A stretch of DNA of 54,821 bases from Thermomonas sp. Its GTDB lineage: Bacteria > Pseudomonadota > Gammaproteobacteria > Xanthomonadales > Xanthomonadaceae. Below the pieces are notes generated by a model that was not told the DNA's origin, did not search any database, and saw only the letters and a program-made list of their open reading frames with translations. Both the position numbers and the translations under genes were made by a program. How positions within the stretch are numbered: the stretch's first letter is position 1; every line of letters starts with the position of its first letter. The stretch is taken from assembly GCA_020692565.1 (NCBI GenBank), contig JAIMKJ010000007.1:48958-103778 (forward strand). Direction: 5' to 3'. Shown here in pieces: positions 6,364 to 16,339 of the stretch.

Positions 6364-6732
6364 ATGCTTCCTTACGACAGAATGCTCAAGCCGATCTCGC
6401 GCAAGTTGCGCCGGGACATGACCGACGCCGAGCAGCGGCTGTGGCACAGGCTCCGCCGCAAACAGCTGCATGATGTGCAGTTCTATCGACAAAAGCCGCT
6501 GGGTGATTACGTGGTCGACTTTTATGCGCCGACGGTTCGGCTGGTCATCGAGGTGGATGGAGGCCAGCACTTCGAGGCAGCGGTGATAGTAGCCGATGAA
6601 CGCAGAAGCGCTGCGTTGCGCCGCATGGGATTGCAGGTTCTTCGTTTCGATAATCGCCAAGTATTGCTGGAGACGGATGCGGTAGTAGAGGAAATCTGGC
6701 GATTCATCGATGCGCGGATCGGTAGAGCGTAA
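6364..6732 (+). CDS. DUF559 endonuclease-domain protein
   Basis: This 122-residue protein is a very short patch repair-like PD-(D/E)XK fold. The N-terminus (MLPYDRMLKPISRKLRRDMTD) matches the usual DUF559 start. The core has FYRQKPLGDYVVDFY, then LVIEVDGGQHFE with the expected catalytic Asp/Glu residues, then LQVLRFDNRQVLLE. Its cellular role is not established. ATG 6364 is preferred over 6382 because family members start MLPY. The frame upstream of 6364 overlaps the divergent regulator gene. Three bases after its stop an inverted-repeat element begins. Confidence 0.8.
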   Translation: MLPYDRMLKPISRKLRRDMTDAEQRLWHRLRRKQLHDVQFYRQKPLGDYVVDFYAPTVRLVIEVDGGQHFEAAVIVADERRSAALRRMGLQVLRFDNRQVLLETDAVVEEIWRFIDARIGRA

Positions 6733-6734
6733 GA

Positions 6735-6983
6735 GCAAATCCCCCCTGCCCCCCTTTTTCAAAGGGGGGATGCACACCGCAGCTCGAGGTTCGCCGGAAT
6801 TGATTCGCGCAGCTTCGGTTCGATTTTCAAATACAGTCTCGGTCCTGTTCTTAATCGCAATGTGGGAATTCGCATACGGCTTTTCAAATGCAATGCCAGA
6901 ACTGCCGCTCGCGAAACTCTCGGCGTGGAGATGTCTTCGCCATGCTATCCCCCCTTTGAAAAAGGGGGGCAGGGGGGATTTGC
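6735..6983. mobile_element. MITE-like element copy 1, perfect 36-bp TIRs
   Basis: Bases 6735-6770 and 6948-6983 are exact reverse complements, 36 bases each, made of C6-TG-C6 tracts ending TTTTTCAAAGGGGGGA on one side and the mirror on the other. The 177-base centre codes for nothing recognisable. The element fills the gap between the convergent DUF559 and acs stop codons. Each arm can also fold on itself (C6/G6), so the element may act as a two-way terminator. It belongs to the same family as the elements at 12409-12684 and 38439-38677. Confidence 0.8.
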
Positions 6984-7001
6984 TGTTGCTGTTGAAGCCG
7001 T

Positions 7002-8975
<1,974 letters not shown>

Positions 8976-9064
8976 GGGAATGGCTCCGCGGAATGACGGG
9001 GTGTGGCGAGACGCACAGTGTGCCGCATGCGCGACGTCTTGCACCGCAACACGGGTCTTAGACC

Positions 9065-9105
9065 TTGGTCGAAAAACACGCGACAGGCCGGGCATCTTCG
9101 ACCAA
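9065..9105. promoter_or_regulatory. Inverted repeat in the acs/dcaP divergent region
   Basis: TTGGTCGAA (9065-9073) and TTCGACCAA (9097-9105) are exact reverse complements, 32 bases centre to centre (about three helical turns). They lie 90 bases from the acs start and 80 bases from the porin start, a suitable place for a regulator of both genes. The LuxR-type regulator at 5621-6301 is a candidate binder. The site is seen; its role is inferred. Confidence 0.45.
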
Positions 9106-9184
9106 TGGCGAATAGGCGCGCACGGCGACCGGGCACAGGCTGCCGCCACCGTGCATCCGTACGTGCCCTCGGGAGGGGCCCATC

Positions 9185-10570
9185 ATGAACGAACGATCGC
9201 AACTGCGGCGGCCGTTGACCCTGTCGCTGCTGGTGTGTCTGCTGGCGCCGGGAATCGCATTGGCGCAGGCCGCCACGCCGAAAGAACAGGCGCTCGAAGC
9301 GCGCGTCGCCGAACTCGAAAAAATCGTCCAGCAACTGTTGTCGCAGCAGCAGACGCAGGCCGCGGTCAGCGAAGTGCAGACCGTGCAGGCGCAGACTCCG
9401 GCGGCGAAACCCGCGGACGACGGCAAGCCGAAGATCCAGGCCTCGCCGATCATGACCGCAGCCAATCCGGGCACCGCGTTCTCGTTCGGCGGTTTCATCA
9501 AACTCGATGCGATGGTGACCGACACCAGCGATGGTCGCATCGCCGACGGCGCCTCCGGCCGTCTGTTCTATCTGCCGTCGTCGATTCCGGTCGGCCCGGC
9601 CGGCGCCGACGGCGGCGATGCCTACACCGACTACCACGCGCAATTCTCGCGCTTCTGGTTCGGCGCCGACCACACCACCGATGGCGGCGACAAGATCAAG
9701 GCCTACATCGAAGCGGACATGTTCGGCGGCGGCAGCAACGCGTTGGCCGGCAACGAGACAGCGACCAACACCTATGCGGTCTCGCTGCGCCAGGCCTACG
9801 TCAGCTGGGGGCGCCCGGATGGCTCGCAATGGCTGGCCGGTCAGACCTGGTCGAACTTCATGGACGTCGCGGCGCTGCCCGACACCGTGGATTTCGTCGG
9901 CCCCACCGACGGCACCGTGTTCGTGCGCCAGGCCCAGCTGCGTTACACCAAGGGCCCGTGGTCGTTCTCGATCGAGAACCCGCAGACCACGATCACGCCG
10001 TATCTCGGCGCCGCTGCGCGTTTCAACTCCGGCGAGAACATCGCGCCGGATGTCAGCGCGCGCTGGCAGAAGAAAGGCGACTGGGGCCATCTCAGCGTCG
10101 CGGGTCTGCTGCGCCAGTTCAAATACGCCGGTCAGACCGACACCGGCGGCGCGATCAGCGTCTCGGGCAAATTCAATCTCGGCAACAACGACGACATCCG
10201 TTATGCGGTGAACGCCGGGCGCGGCATCGGCCGCTATCTCGCGTTCGGCCTCGGCAGCGATACGGTGCTGGACGCCAGCGGCGACCTGCGACCCATCGAC
10301 GGTTACGGCGCGTTCGCGTCGTGGCGCCATGCGTTTTCGCCGAAACTGCGCAGCAATGTGTTCTATTCGATGGCGCACTTCGACAACGATGCGCGGTTGA
10401 CCGGGCAGAGCGCGACCGAGCGCGCGCAGTCGTTCCACGCCAACCTGATCTATTCGCCGATCCCGAAACTCGATGTCGGCGCCGAACTGATCTGGGGCCA
10501 GCGTTCGCTGGAAAACGATCTGGACGGCGATCTCCGCCGCATCCACACGCACGTCAAATACAGCTTCTGA
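9185..10570 (+). CDS. DcaP-family trimeric outer-membrane porin
   Basis: This 461-residue protein has a signal peptide (cleavage after ALAQA, near residue 28), a coiled-coil segment (about 34-60, EQALEARVAELEKIVQQLL), a Pro/Ala-rich linker, then a beta-barrel of alternating strands beginning FSFGGFIKLDAM and ending HVKYSF with the C-terminal Phe recognised by the Bam machinery. A coiled-coil plug ahead of the barrel is typical of DcaP-like porins, which admit small carboxylates such as dicarboxylates. It starts 64 bases before the MHS symporter gene and diverges from acs, so a substrate entering the acetate/carboxylate route is likely. GGAGGGG sits upstream of the ATG. Confidence 0.88.
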   Translation: MNERSQLRRPLTLSLLVCLLAPGIALAQAATPKEQALEARVAELEKIVQQLLSQQQTQAAVSEVQTVQAQTPAAKPADDGKPKIQASPIMTAANPGTAFSFGGFIKLDAMVTDTSDGRIADGASGRLFYLPSSIPVGPAGADGGDAYTDYHAQFSRFWFGADHTTDGGDKIKAYIEADMFGGGSNALAGNETATNTYAVSLRQAYVSWGRPDGSQWLAGQTWSNFMDVAALPDTVDFVGPTDGTVFVRQAQLRYTKGPWSFSIENPQTTITPYLGAAARFNSGENIAPDVSARWQKKGDWGHLSVAGLLRQFKYAGQTDTGGAISVSGKFNLGNNDDIRYAVNAGRGIGRYLAFGLGSDTVLDASGDLRPIDGYGAFASWRHAFSPKLRSNVFYSMAHFDNDARLTGQSATERAQSFHANLIYSPIPKLDVGAELIWGQRSLENDLDGDLRRIHTHVKYSF

Positions 10571-10634
10571 CATCCGCCATTCCAGAAACAGGAATTCCAG
10601 AAGCACGGCATCACAATTCGGGAGATAACGCATC

Positions 10635-12299
10635 ATGTCCAGCGTCACGGCAGTACCGGCGCCCGCCTCGGGCGAACTCACCAAGGGCCACAAGAAGGTC
10701 ATCTTCGCGTCGAGCCTCGGCACGGTCTTCGAGTGGTACGACTTCTATCTGTACGGGTCGCTCGCGGCGATCATCGCCAAGCAGTTCTTCAGCGGCGTCG
10801 ACGCGACCACCGGCATGATCTTCGCGCTGCTGGCCTTCGCCGCCGGGTTCTTCGTGCGTCCTTTCGGCGCGGCCTTCTTCGGCAGCCTGGGCGACCGCAT
10901 CGTCCGCAAGTACACGTTCCTGGTGACGATCCTGATCATGGGCATCTCGACCTTCCTGGTCGGCGTATTGCCCAACTACGCCAGCATCGGCGTGGCGGCC
11001 CCGGTGATCCTGATCGTGCTGCGGCTGGCGCAGGGCCTGGCGATGGGCGGCGAATACGGCGGCGCGGCCACCTACGTGGCCGAACATGCGCCTCCGGGCA
11101 AGCGCGGCCTCTACACCAGTTTCATCCAGACCACCGCCACGCTCGGCCTGTTCCTGTCGCTGCTGGTGATCCTGGCATGCCGCCTGACGCTGGGCACCGA
11201 GGCGTTCGAAGAATGGGGCTGGCGCATTCCGTTCCTGGGTTCGATCGTGCTGCTGGGGATCTCGGTGTGGATCCGTCTGCAGCTCGCCGAGTCGCCGCTG
11301 TTCCAGCAGATGAAGGACGAGGGCAAGGGTTCCAAGCAGCCGTTCCGCGACAGCCTCAAGGGCGGCAACTTCAAGCTGATGCTGCTGGTGCTGCTGGGCG
11401 CCACCGCCGGCCAGGCCGTGGTGTGGTACGGCGGCCAGTTCTACGCGCTGTTCTTCCTGCAGAGCATGATCAAGGTCGATCCGACCGTGTCCTATCTGCT
11501 GATCGCCGGCTCGCTCGCCCTGGCCACGCCGTTCTTCGTGTTCTTCGGCTGGCTGTCGGACAAGATCGGTCGCAAGAAGATCATCATGGCCGGCTGCCTG
11601 CTGGCGGCGATCACCTACATCCCGATCTTCAAGGGCATCACCCACTACGCCAACCCGGCGATCGAGGAGGCGCGCACCCGTTCGCCGGCCGTGGTCGTCG
11701 CCGATCCGGCCACCTGCAGCTTCCAGTTCGATCCGGTGGGCATCCGCAAATTCACCAGTTCCTGCGACATGGCCACCGCCGCGCTGACCAAGGCCGGCGT
11801 GCCGCATTCGATCCTGCCCGGCCCGGCCGGTTCGGTCGCGCAGGTGCAGGTAGGCGGCGGCACGGTGCCGTCCTACGAGGCGGCGGGTCTGTCCAAGGAC
11901 GAGGTGAAGGCCAAGGCCGCCGAGTTCGGCGCATCGCTGAAGACCGCGCTGACCGGCGCGGGCTATCCGGAGAAAGCCGACACCGCGCGCATCAATATTC
12001 CGATGACGCTGTTCCTGTTGTGGGTGCTGGTGATGTACGTGACCATGGTCTACGGCCCGATCGCCGCCTATCTGGTCGAACTGTTCCCCACGCGCATCCG
12101 CTATACCTCGATGTCGCTGCCGTATCACATCGGCAACGGCTGGTTCGGCGGCTTCCTCCCGGCGATCTCGTTCGCGCTGGTGGCGGGCACCGGCAATCTC
12201 TACTACGGCCTGTGGTACCCGATCGGCATCGCGTTGATGACGCTGGTGATCGGCACGCTGTTCCTGCGCGAAACCAACCACGTGGACATCACCAAATAG
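10635..12299 (+). CDS. MHS-family MFS metabolite:proton symporter
   Basis: This 554-residue protein has 12 predicted membrane helices with metabolite:H+ symporter motifs: SLGTVFEWYDFYLYG in helix 1, FFVRPFGAAFFGSLGDRIVRKY, the RLAQGLAMGGEYGGAA motif and WGWRIPFL. Between helices 8 and 9 a non-membrane insert of about 100 residues (roughly 345-450) interrupts the second half, holding two Cys (ATCSFQF and TSSCDMA). The insert makes it longer than ordinary members (about 430-450). The ATG follows GGGAGATAA. It is cotranscribable with the porin, and both face the acs gene. The substrate is probably a monocarboxylate or dicarboxylate, but sequence alone does not decide. Confidence 0.9.
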   Translation: MSSVTAVPAPASGELTKGHKKVIFASSLGTVFEWYDFYLYGSLAAIIAKQFFSGVDATTGMIFALLAFAAGFFVRPFGAAFFGSLGDRIVRKYTFLVTILIMGISTFLVGVLPNYASIGVAAPVILIVLRLAQGLAMGGEYGGAATYVAEHAPPGKRGLYTSFIQTTATLGLFLSLLVILACRLTLGTEAFEEWGWRIPFLGSIVLLGISVWIRLQLAESPLFQQMKDEGKGSKQPFRDSLKGGNFKLMLLVLLGATAGQAVVWYGGQFYALFFLQSMIKVDPTVSYLLIAGSLALATPFFVFFGWLSDKIGRKKIIMAGCLLAAITYIPIFKGITHYANPAIEEARTRSPAVVVADPATCSFQFDPVGIRKFTSSCDMATAALTKAGVPHSILPGPAGSVAQVQVGGGTVPSYEAAGLSKDEVKAKAAEFGASLKTALTGAGYPEKADTARINIPMTLFLLWVLVMYVTMVYGPIAAYLVELFPTRIRYTSMSLPYHIGNGWFGGFLPAISFALVAGTGNLYYGLWYPIGIALMTLVIGTLFLRETNHVDITK

Positions 12300-12305
12300 A
12301 TCCAG

Positions 12306-12330
12306 GTAGGAGGGCCTTCAGGCCCGAGCT
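12306..12330 (+). repeat. GTAGGAGGGCC REP copy, single
   Basis: A 25-base unit beginning GTAGGAGGGCCTTCAGGCCC and ending GAGCT, followed by a T6 run, just after the symporter stop. The GGGCCT/AGGCCC core is a hairpin, so with the T-run it may also terminate. Same unit as at 17218, 17273, 32246 and 32319. Confidence 0.75.
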
Positions 12331-12352
12331 TTTTTGCAGACGTTCCAGAGTC

Positions 12353-12384
12353 AAGACAACGCCGGCGAAAGCCGGCGTTGTCTT
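12353..12384. terminator. 14-bp stem, GAAA-loop terminator
   Basis: AAGACAACGCCGGC (12353-12366), loop GAAA, then the exact reverse complement ending GTTGTCTT (12371-12384). Flanking A and T runs let it work in both directions, downstream of the symporter gene and of tatC. The rest of the 12300-12706 gap holds the REP unit before it and the element after it. Confidence 0.85.
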
Positions 12385-12408
12385 ATTGATCCGTCATCTG
12401 TGCGAAGA

Positions 12409-12684
12409 GCAAATCCCCCCGCCACCGCTGCGCGCTGTCGGCCCCCTTTTTCAAAGGGGGCGAATGGATGTTCGACTAGCGCTGTGGTTTCGTCTTTCGC
12501 GCCTGGAGATCGCTTGCCCGATCGACGTTGAATCGATATTCCGTACAAGGACCATATTCCCGCCAACATCAATCGCCCCAGATCTTGCCGCAAGGGCTGC
12601 ATTCCCGCCAACATCAATGGCTCCGGATCTTGCCCCCTTTGAAAAAGGGGGCCGACAGCGCGCAGCGGTGGCGGGGGGATTCGC
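12409..12684. mobile_element. MITE-like element copy 2, 53-bp TIRs
   Basis: Arms 12409-12461 and 12632-12684 are reverse complements with one mismatch near the outer end. Compared with copy 1 each arm carries an extra block (GCCACCGCTGCGCGCTGTCG) between its two C/G tracts. The 170-base centre has a direct repeat ATTCCCGCCAACATCAAT at 12556 and 12601 and no gene. It ends 22 bases before the tatC stop codon. Confidence 0.8.
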
Positions 12685-12706
12685 TTTTGGCGCCTGCCAA
12701 CGCCGA

Positions 12707-13462
12707 TCAGGTTTCGTCGCCGGGCCTTCGCCCCACCAGCTTCGCCGCGATGATCCCCACCTCGTACAGCAGGCACATCGGAATCGCCAGCATGAGCTGC
12801 GAGATCACGTCGGGCGGGGTGATGATCGCGGCGATGATGAAGACGCCGACGATGGCGTAGCCGCGCCATTCCGCCAATTGTTTGGGCGTGACCCAGCCCA
12901 GCAGCACCAGGATCACCAGCGCCACCGGCAGTTCGAAACTGATGCCGAAGGCGAGGAAGATCACCAGCACGAAATCCAGGTAGGCGTTGATGTCGGTCAT
13001 CATCGCCACGCCCTCGGGCGTGACGTGCGCGAGAAATCCGAACACCGACGGCAGCACCACGAAGAACGCGAACGCGCAGCCGCCGTAGAACAGCACCAGC
13101 GCCGACGCCAGCAGCGGAAAGGCCAGGCGCTTCTCGCGTTTGTAGAGGCCGGGCGCGACGAAAGCCCAGGCCTGGTACAGCAGCCACGGCATCACCGCGA
13201 ACACCGCGACGAAGAACGCCAGCTTCAGCGGCGCGAAGAACGGCGAGGCGACTTCCACCGCGATCAGCTGGCCACCCTTGGGCAGCTTGTCCAACAGCGG
13301 CTGCGCGAACCAGCCGTAGAGTGTGTTGGCGAACGGCAGCAGGCCCACGAACACCAGCATCAGCCCGGCGAGGGCGCGGATCAGTCGCGCGCGCAGTTCG
13401 ATGAGATGGGCGAACAGCCCGGTTTCCGCGCCGTCGAAGGCGTCCGGATCAACGTCGGACAT
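12707..13462 (-). CDS. tatC: Twin-arginine translocase subunit TatC
   Basis: This 251-residue polytopic protein is the substrate-receptor core of the Tat export system in the inner membrane. It has the conserved N-terminal HLIELRARLIRAL, the FAPLKLAFFVAVFAVMPWLLYQAWAFVAPGLY segment, six membrane helices, and the GISFELPV and ITPPD motifs. ATG 13462 puts its start inside tatB, a 14-base overlap, in the usual tatABC order on the minus strand. Confidence 0.97.
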   Translation of the reverse strand: MSDVDPDAFDGAETGLFAHLIELRARLIRALAGLMLVFVGLLPFANTLYGWFAQPLLDKLPKGGQLIAVEVASPFFAPLKLAFFVAVFAVMPWLLYQAWAFVAPGLYKREKRLAFPLLASALVLFYGGCAFAFFVVLPSVFGFLAHVTPEGVAMMTDINAYLDFVLVIFLAFGISFELPVALVILVLLGWVTPKQLAEWRGYAIVGVFIIAAIITPPDVISQLMLAIPMCLLYEVGIIAAKLVGRRPGDET

Positions 13463-13958
13463 TGCGGATCCCGCCGGAGGTGGCCTCGTCGGATGCGGCC
13501 GCGGCGGATGCGCTTTCGTCCGATCCGGTCATGTGGGTCGTATCGATGGCATCGATCGCGTCGAGGAGCATCTTGTCCTCGGCGTCGATCGACGCAGTGT
13601 TTACATTGAAGCCGCTCCCACGGGAGGCGTTCCCGTCGGCGTCGCTGTTGGCGTCGTCGATGGCGCCCCGTTCTATCTGCGACTGCATGGCGTCGAACTC
13701 GCGTCTGGCTTCGGCTTCGGCCGCGCGCATGTCCTCGCCGATGTCGGTCACCGCCTTGCGGGTGTCGCGCAGCGTGCGCTGCAGTTCTTCGGTCGCCAGT
13801 TCGCGCTCGAGTTCGCTTCTGACCGAATACCACTGCGCGCGCGCGCGCCGCACCCACAGCCCGGCGAAACGCGCGGCCTTGGGCAGCCGCTCGGGGCCGA
13901 GCACCACAAGGGCGACGACCGCGATGAGGAAGAGTTCGGAAAACCCGATATCGAACAT
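13449..13958 (-). CDS. tatB: Sec-independent translocase subunit TatB
   Basis: This 169-residue protein begins MFDIGFSELFLIAVVALVVLGPERLP, the diagnostic TatB membrane helix with the conserved Glu and the Gly-Pro hinge, followed by an amphipathic helix (ARFAGLWVRRARAQW) and a long charged, low-complexity tail. TatB binds TatC and the twin-arginine signal. The tail is rich in Ala, Asp and Ser after residue about 110. It overlaps tatC by 14 bases and lies 60 bases downstream of tatA. Confidence 0.95.
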   Translation of the reverse strand: MFDIGFSELFLIAVVALVVLGPERLPKAARFAGLWVRRARAQWYSVRSELERELATEELQRTLRDTRKAVTDIGEDMRAAEAEARREFDAMQSQIERGAIDDANSDADGNASRGSGFNVNTASIDAEDKMLLDAIDAIDTTHMTGSDESASAAAASDEATSGGIRNVRR

Positions 13959-14018
13959 GGTCTATGGCGGGACGCGTGCCGCGGACCCGACCGCAACGGC
14001 CGGTCCGCGCGGTGCCGA

Positions 14019-14240
14019 TCAGCGGGCGACGTTGTCGTCGTTGCGCTGCGATTCGCTGGACGATTCCGGCTTCGTCTGATCGCTCAACTGCGCCGGCTTC
14101 TCATCGTCGCGCATGCCTTTCTTGAATTCCTTGACCGCGTTGCCCACGTCCTTGGCGCCGCTGGTCAGGCGCTTGGTGCCGAACACCAGCAGCACGATGA
14201 CCAGCACGATGATCCAGTGCCAAATGCTGAAGCTGCCCAT
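14019..14240 (-). CDS. tatA: Sec-independent translocase subunit TatA
   Basis: This 73-residue protein forms the Tat pore: short membrane helix ([22 protein letters not shown]), conserved FG hinge, amphipathic helix ([11 protein letters not shown]) and an acidic/Ser-rich tail. ATG 14240 is chosen over ATG 14246 because GGCGGA is then six bases upstream and the protein starts MGSFSIWHW as in relatives. First gene of the tatABC operon. Confidence 0.95.
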   Translation of the reverse strand: MGSFSIWHWIIVLVIVLLVFGTKRLTSGAKDVGNAVKEFKKGMRDDEKPAQLSDQTKPESSSESQRNDDNVAR

Positions 14241-14300
14241 GGCCATTCCGCCTAGATGTAATGAGGGAACACAGGATAGCGCAGTCGTCGGGCCGCGGTT

Positions 14301-14328
14301 CTGAACCCGGTTCCGGAACCGGGTTCAG
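14301..14328. terminator. 28-bp perfect palindrome between SYLF gene and tatA
   Basis: CTGAACCCGGTTCC followed by its reverse complement. It lies downstream of the minus-strand SYLF gene and upstream of tatA, so it would separate the two transcripts. No T-run follows, so termination is likely but not certain; an operator is the alternative. Confidence 0.5.
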
Positions 14329-14344
14329 GGCTGGCCTTGCTCGA

Positions 14345-15187
14345 TCAAGGTGTTTCCGGCAGCGCTTCGACCGTGGCCGGGTTTTCGACCGGTTCGAACG
14401 GCTGCGGCTGGGTTTCGACCCGGGCCGGCGCGGGTTCGGCCACCGGCGCCGGGATCGGTGCTGCGACCGGCGCATCGTCGCCCCGGCGTGCGGCCTGGGC
14501 GGTGGCGCTGGCATCGGCCAGACGCTCCCGGAAGCCCGCGATGGTCGGCGACGGCGGCTGGGTCGCACGGTTCTCGAAGATCATCCGCGGCGTGGTGTCC
14601 TGGCCGTACACCGCTTCGTTGGCGCGGTTGTCGATCGACAGGACCGCGCCGTCGAGGGCGACGCCCGCGAACAGCCCGCGGGCGCGCGACCAGGACCAGA
14701 TTTCGGCCTTCATCTGGCCGTCGGTGGCGGCGGCGGCGTTGCGGCCCATCGGCCCGGCGGCCACCCCGGCATCGGCGCCGAGGGTGAATTTGCCGTTGAC
14801 GATGGAATCCAGGCCGCGTTCGCTGCGGAACACCAGCACCACGTCGGCCGACTGCACGCCCACTTGCAGGCCGATGCTGCCGCCGGTGAGGGTGACGAAA
14901 CTCGGGTTGGACCAGCTGCCGTCGGCGGTACGCACCGACAGCACGCCGCGGCCGCGGCGGCCGCCCAGCACCAGGCCGGCCTTGATGGTGTCGGGAACGA
15001 TCACGATCGCTTTCGCTTCGTCCAGCAGTTTGTCGGGAATGGAGGATTCGGGAATCGCCTGGATCTCGGCGAGCACGCGCACGGCGTTTTCGGCCTGGGC
15101 GTCCTCGCGTGGGCCGGCATGTGCGGTGGCCGCCACGGCGAGCGAAAGGGCGAGGGACAGGGCGACGGTGCGCGGACGGTTCGACAT
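14345..15187 (-). CDS. SYLF-domain (Ysc84-like) lipid-binding protein
   Basis: This 280-residue exported protein has a signal peptide (ALSLALSLAVAATAHA) and a SYLF domain over about residues 45-215: LLDEAKAIVIVPDTIKAG, GRRGRGVLSVR, SIGLQVGVQSADVVLVF, TLGADAGVAAGPMGR and LFAGVALDGAVL. SYLF domains bind phosphoinositide-like lipids in eukaryotes; bacterial members are secreted or periplasmic with unknown role. The last 70 residues are Pro/Ala-rich and probably disordered. ATG 15187 is the first start that gives a proper signal peptide; the open frame continues much further upstream only as a shadow of hemH. Confidence 0.9.
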   Translation of the reverse strand: MSNRPRTVALSLALSLAVAATAHAGPREDAQAENAVRVLAEIQAIPESSIPDKLLDEAKAIVIVPDTIKAGLVLGGRRGRGVLSVRTADGSWSNPSFVTLTGGSIGLQVGVQSADVVLVFRSERGLDSIVNGKFTLGADAGVAAGPMGRNAAAATDGQMKAEIWSWSRARGLFAGVALDGAVLSIDNRANEAVYGQDTTPRMIFENRATQPPSPTIAGFRERLADASATAQAARRGDDAPVAAPIPAPVAEPAPARVETQPQPFEPVENPATVEALPETP

Positions 15188-15319
15188 GGACGGAGCGACT
15201 CCAATAAGGTTGCGGCAACGGGGTTGCGGCCGAGCGTAGTCCCGATGCCATGAACCGCGCCAGTCTGCGACGGGTCGCGTCGTACCCACACTGACGGTTC
15301 CGCCGCCAGCTGTCATCCT

Positions 15320-16339
15320 ATGCCGATGACAGCATCCGCCCCGATATTTACCGCTCCCGGGACAGCCGCCCCCAGAACCGCCGTTCTGCTGGTCAATCTC
15401 GGTACCCCCGACGCGCCCACCGCATCGGCGGTGCGCCGTTATCTGGCCGAATTCCTCCACGATCACCGCGTGGTGTCGCTGAGCCGCTGGCTGTGGTGCC
15501 CGATCCTGCACTTCGTGATCCTGCCGCTGCGCGGGCCCAAGGTCGCGAAGAAATATGCCGACGTCTGGCTGCCCGGCGGTTCGCCGCTCGCGGTGCATAC
15601 CGCCGATCTCGCCGCCGCGATGCAGGCGCGCATGCCCGATGTGCGGGTGGCCCATGCCATGCGCTACGGCAATCCTTCGATGGGCAGCGCGGTCGCCGCC
15701 CTGCGCGCCGAGGGTGTGACCGAAGTCGTGGTGCTGCCGCTGTATCCACAGTATTCGACCACCACCACGGCATCGGTGGCCGACAAGGTCGAAACGCTGG
15801 AAGACGAGACACATGACGCTGAGCTCGATTTCAGGTTCATCGACGAGTATCACCTCGATCCCGCCTGGGTCGCGGCGGTCGCCGATTCGATCCGCGCGCA
15901 CTGGGCCGAACACGGCCGCGGCGAACGCCTGCTGTTCTCGTTCCACGGCATTCCGCAGCGGCTGGTGGATGCCGGCGATCCGTATCAGACCCAGGTGTGG
16001 GCCAGCGTCGATGCCATCGTCGCCGCGCTCGGCTTCGCGCCCGACGACGCCCAGCTCACCTTCCAGTCGCGTTTCGGCCGCGAGCCCTGGCTGCAGCCGT
16101 ATACCGACAAGACCCTGCAGGCTCTCGCCGCGCAGGGCGTGAAGCGGGTCGATGTGGTCTGCCCGGGATTCGCCGTGGACTGCCTGGAAACGCTGGAGGA
16201 AATCACGATGGAAAATGCAGCCCTGTTCCGCGAAGCCGGCGGCGACACCCTGCGCTACATTCCCTGCCTCAACGCATCGCCCGCCCACGCCGACGCGCTG
16301 GCGGCGCTGGTGCGCCGGCATCGGCAGAGGGGCGTGTGA
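15320..16339 (+). CDS. hemH: Ferrochelatase
   Basis: This 339-residue enzyme inserts Fe2+ into protoporphyrin IX, the last step of haem synthesis, on the cytoplasmic face of the membrane. Signature elements: VLLVNLGTPDAPT at the N-terminus, MRYGNPSM, VVVLPLYPQYSTTTTAS, the catalytic His in LLFSFHGIPQR, FQSRFGREPWLQPYTD and the Glu-rich CLETLEEI. Length is normal. The stop overlaps the ATG of the hydrolase gene (TGATG), so the two are an operon. A second ATG at 15326 is possible. Confidence 0.97.
   Translation: MPMTASAPIFTAPGTAAPRTAVLLVNLGTPDAPTASAVRRYLAEFLHDHRVVSLSRWLWCPILHFVILPLRGPKVAKKYADVWLPGGSPLAVHTADLAAAMQARMPDVRVAHAMRYGNPSMGSAVAALRAEGVTEVVVLPLYPQYSTTTTASVADKVETLEDETHDAELDFRFIDEYHLDPAWVAAVADSIRAHWAEHGRGERLLFSFHGIPQRLVDAGDPYQTQVWASVDAIVAALGFAPDDAQLTFQSRFGREPWLQPYTDKTLQALAAQGVKRVDVVCPGFAVDCLETLEEITMENAALFREAGGDTLRYIPCLNASPAHADALAALVRRHRQRGV

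Noticed and set aside
8976..9149. N-terminal extension of acs to 9149
   Set aside because: It would run through the divergent regulatory region, and acs proteins normally start near MSQTDN here.
12334..12531. Short open frame after the symporter gene
   Set aside because: It covers a terminator and the left arm of element 2, with no recognisable protein.
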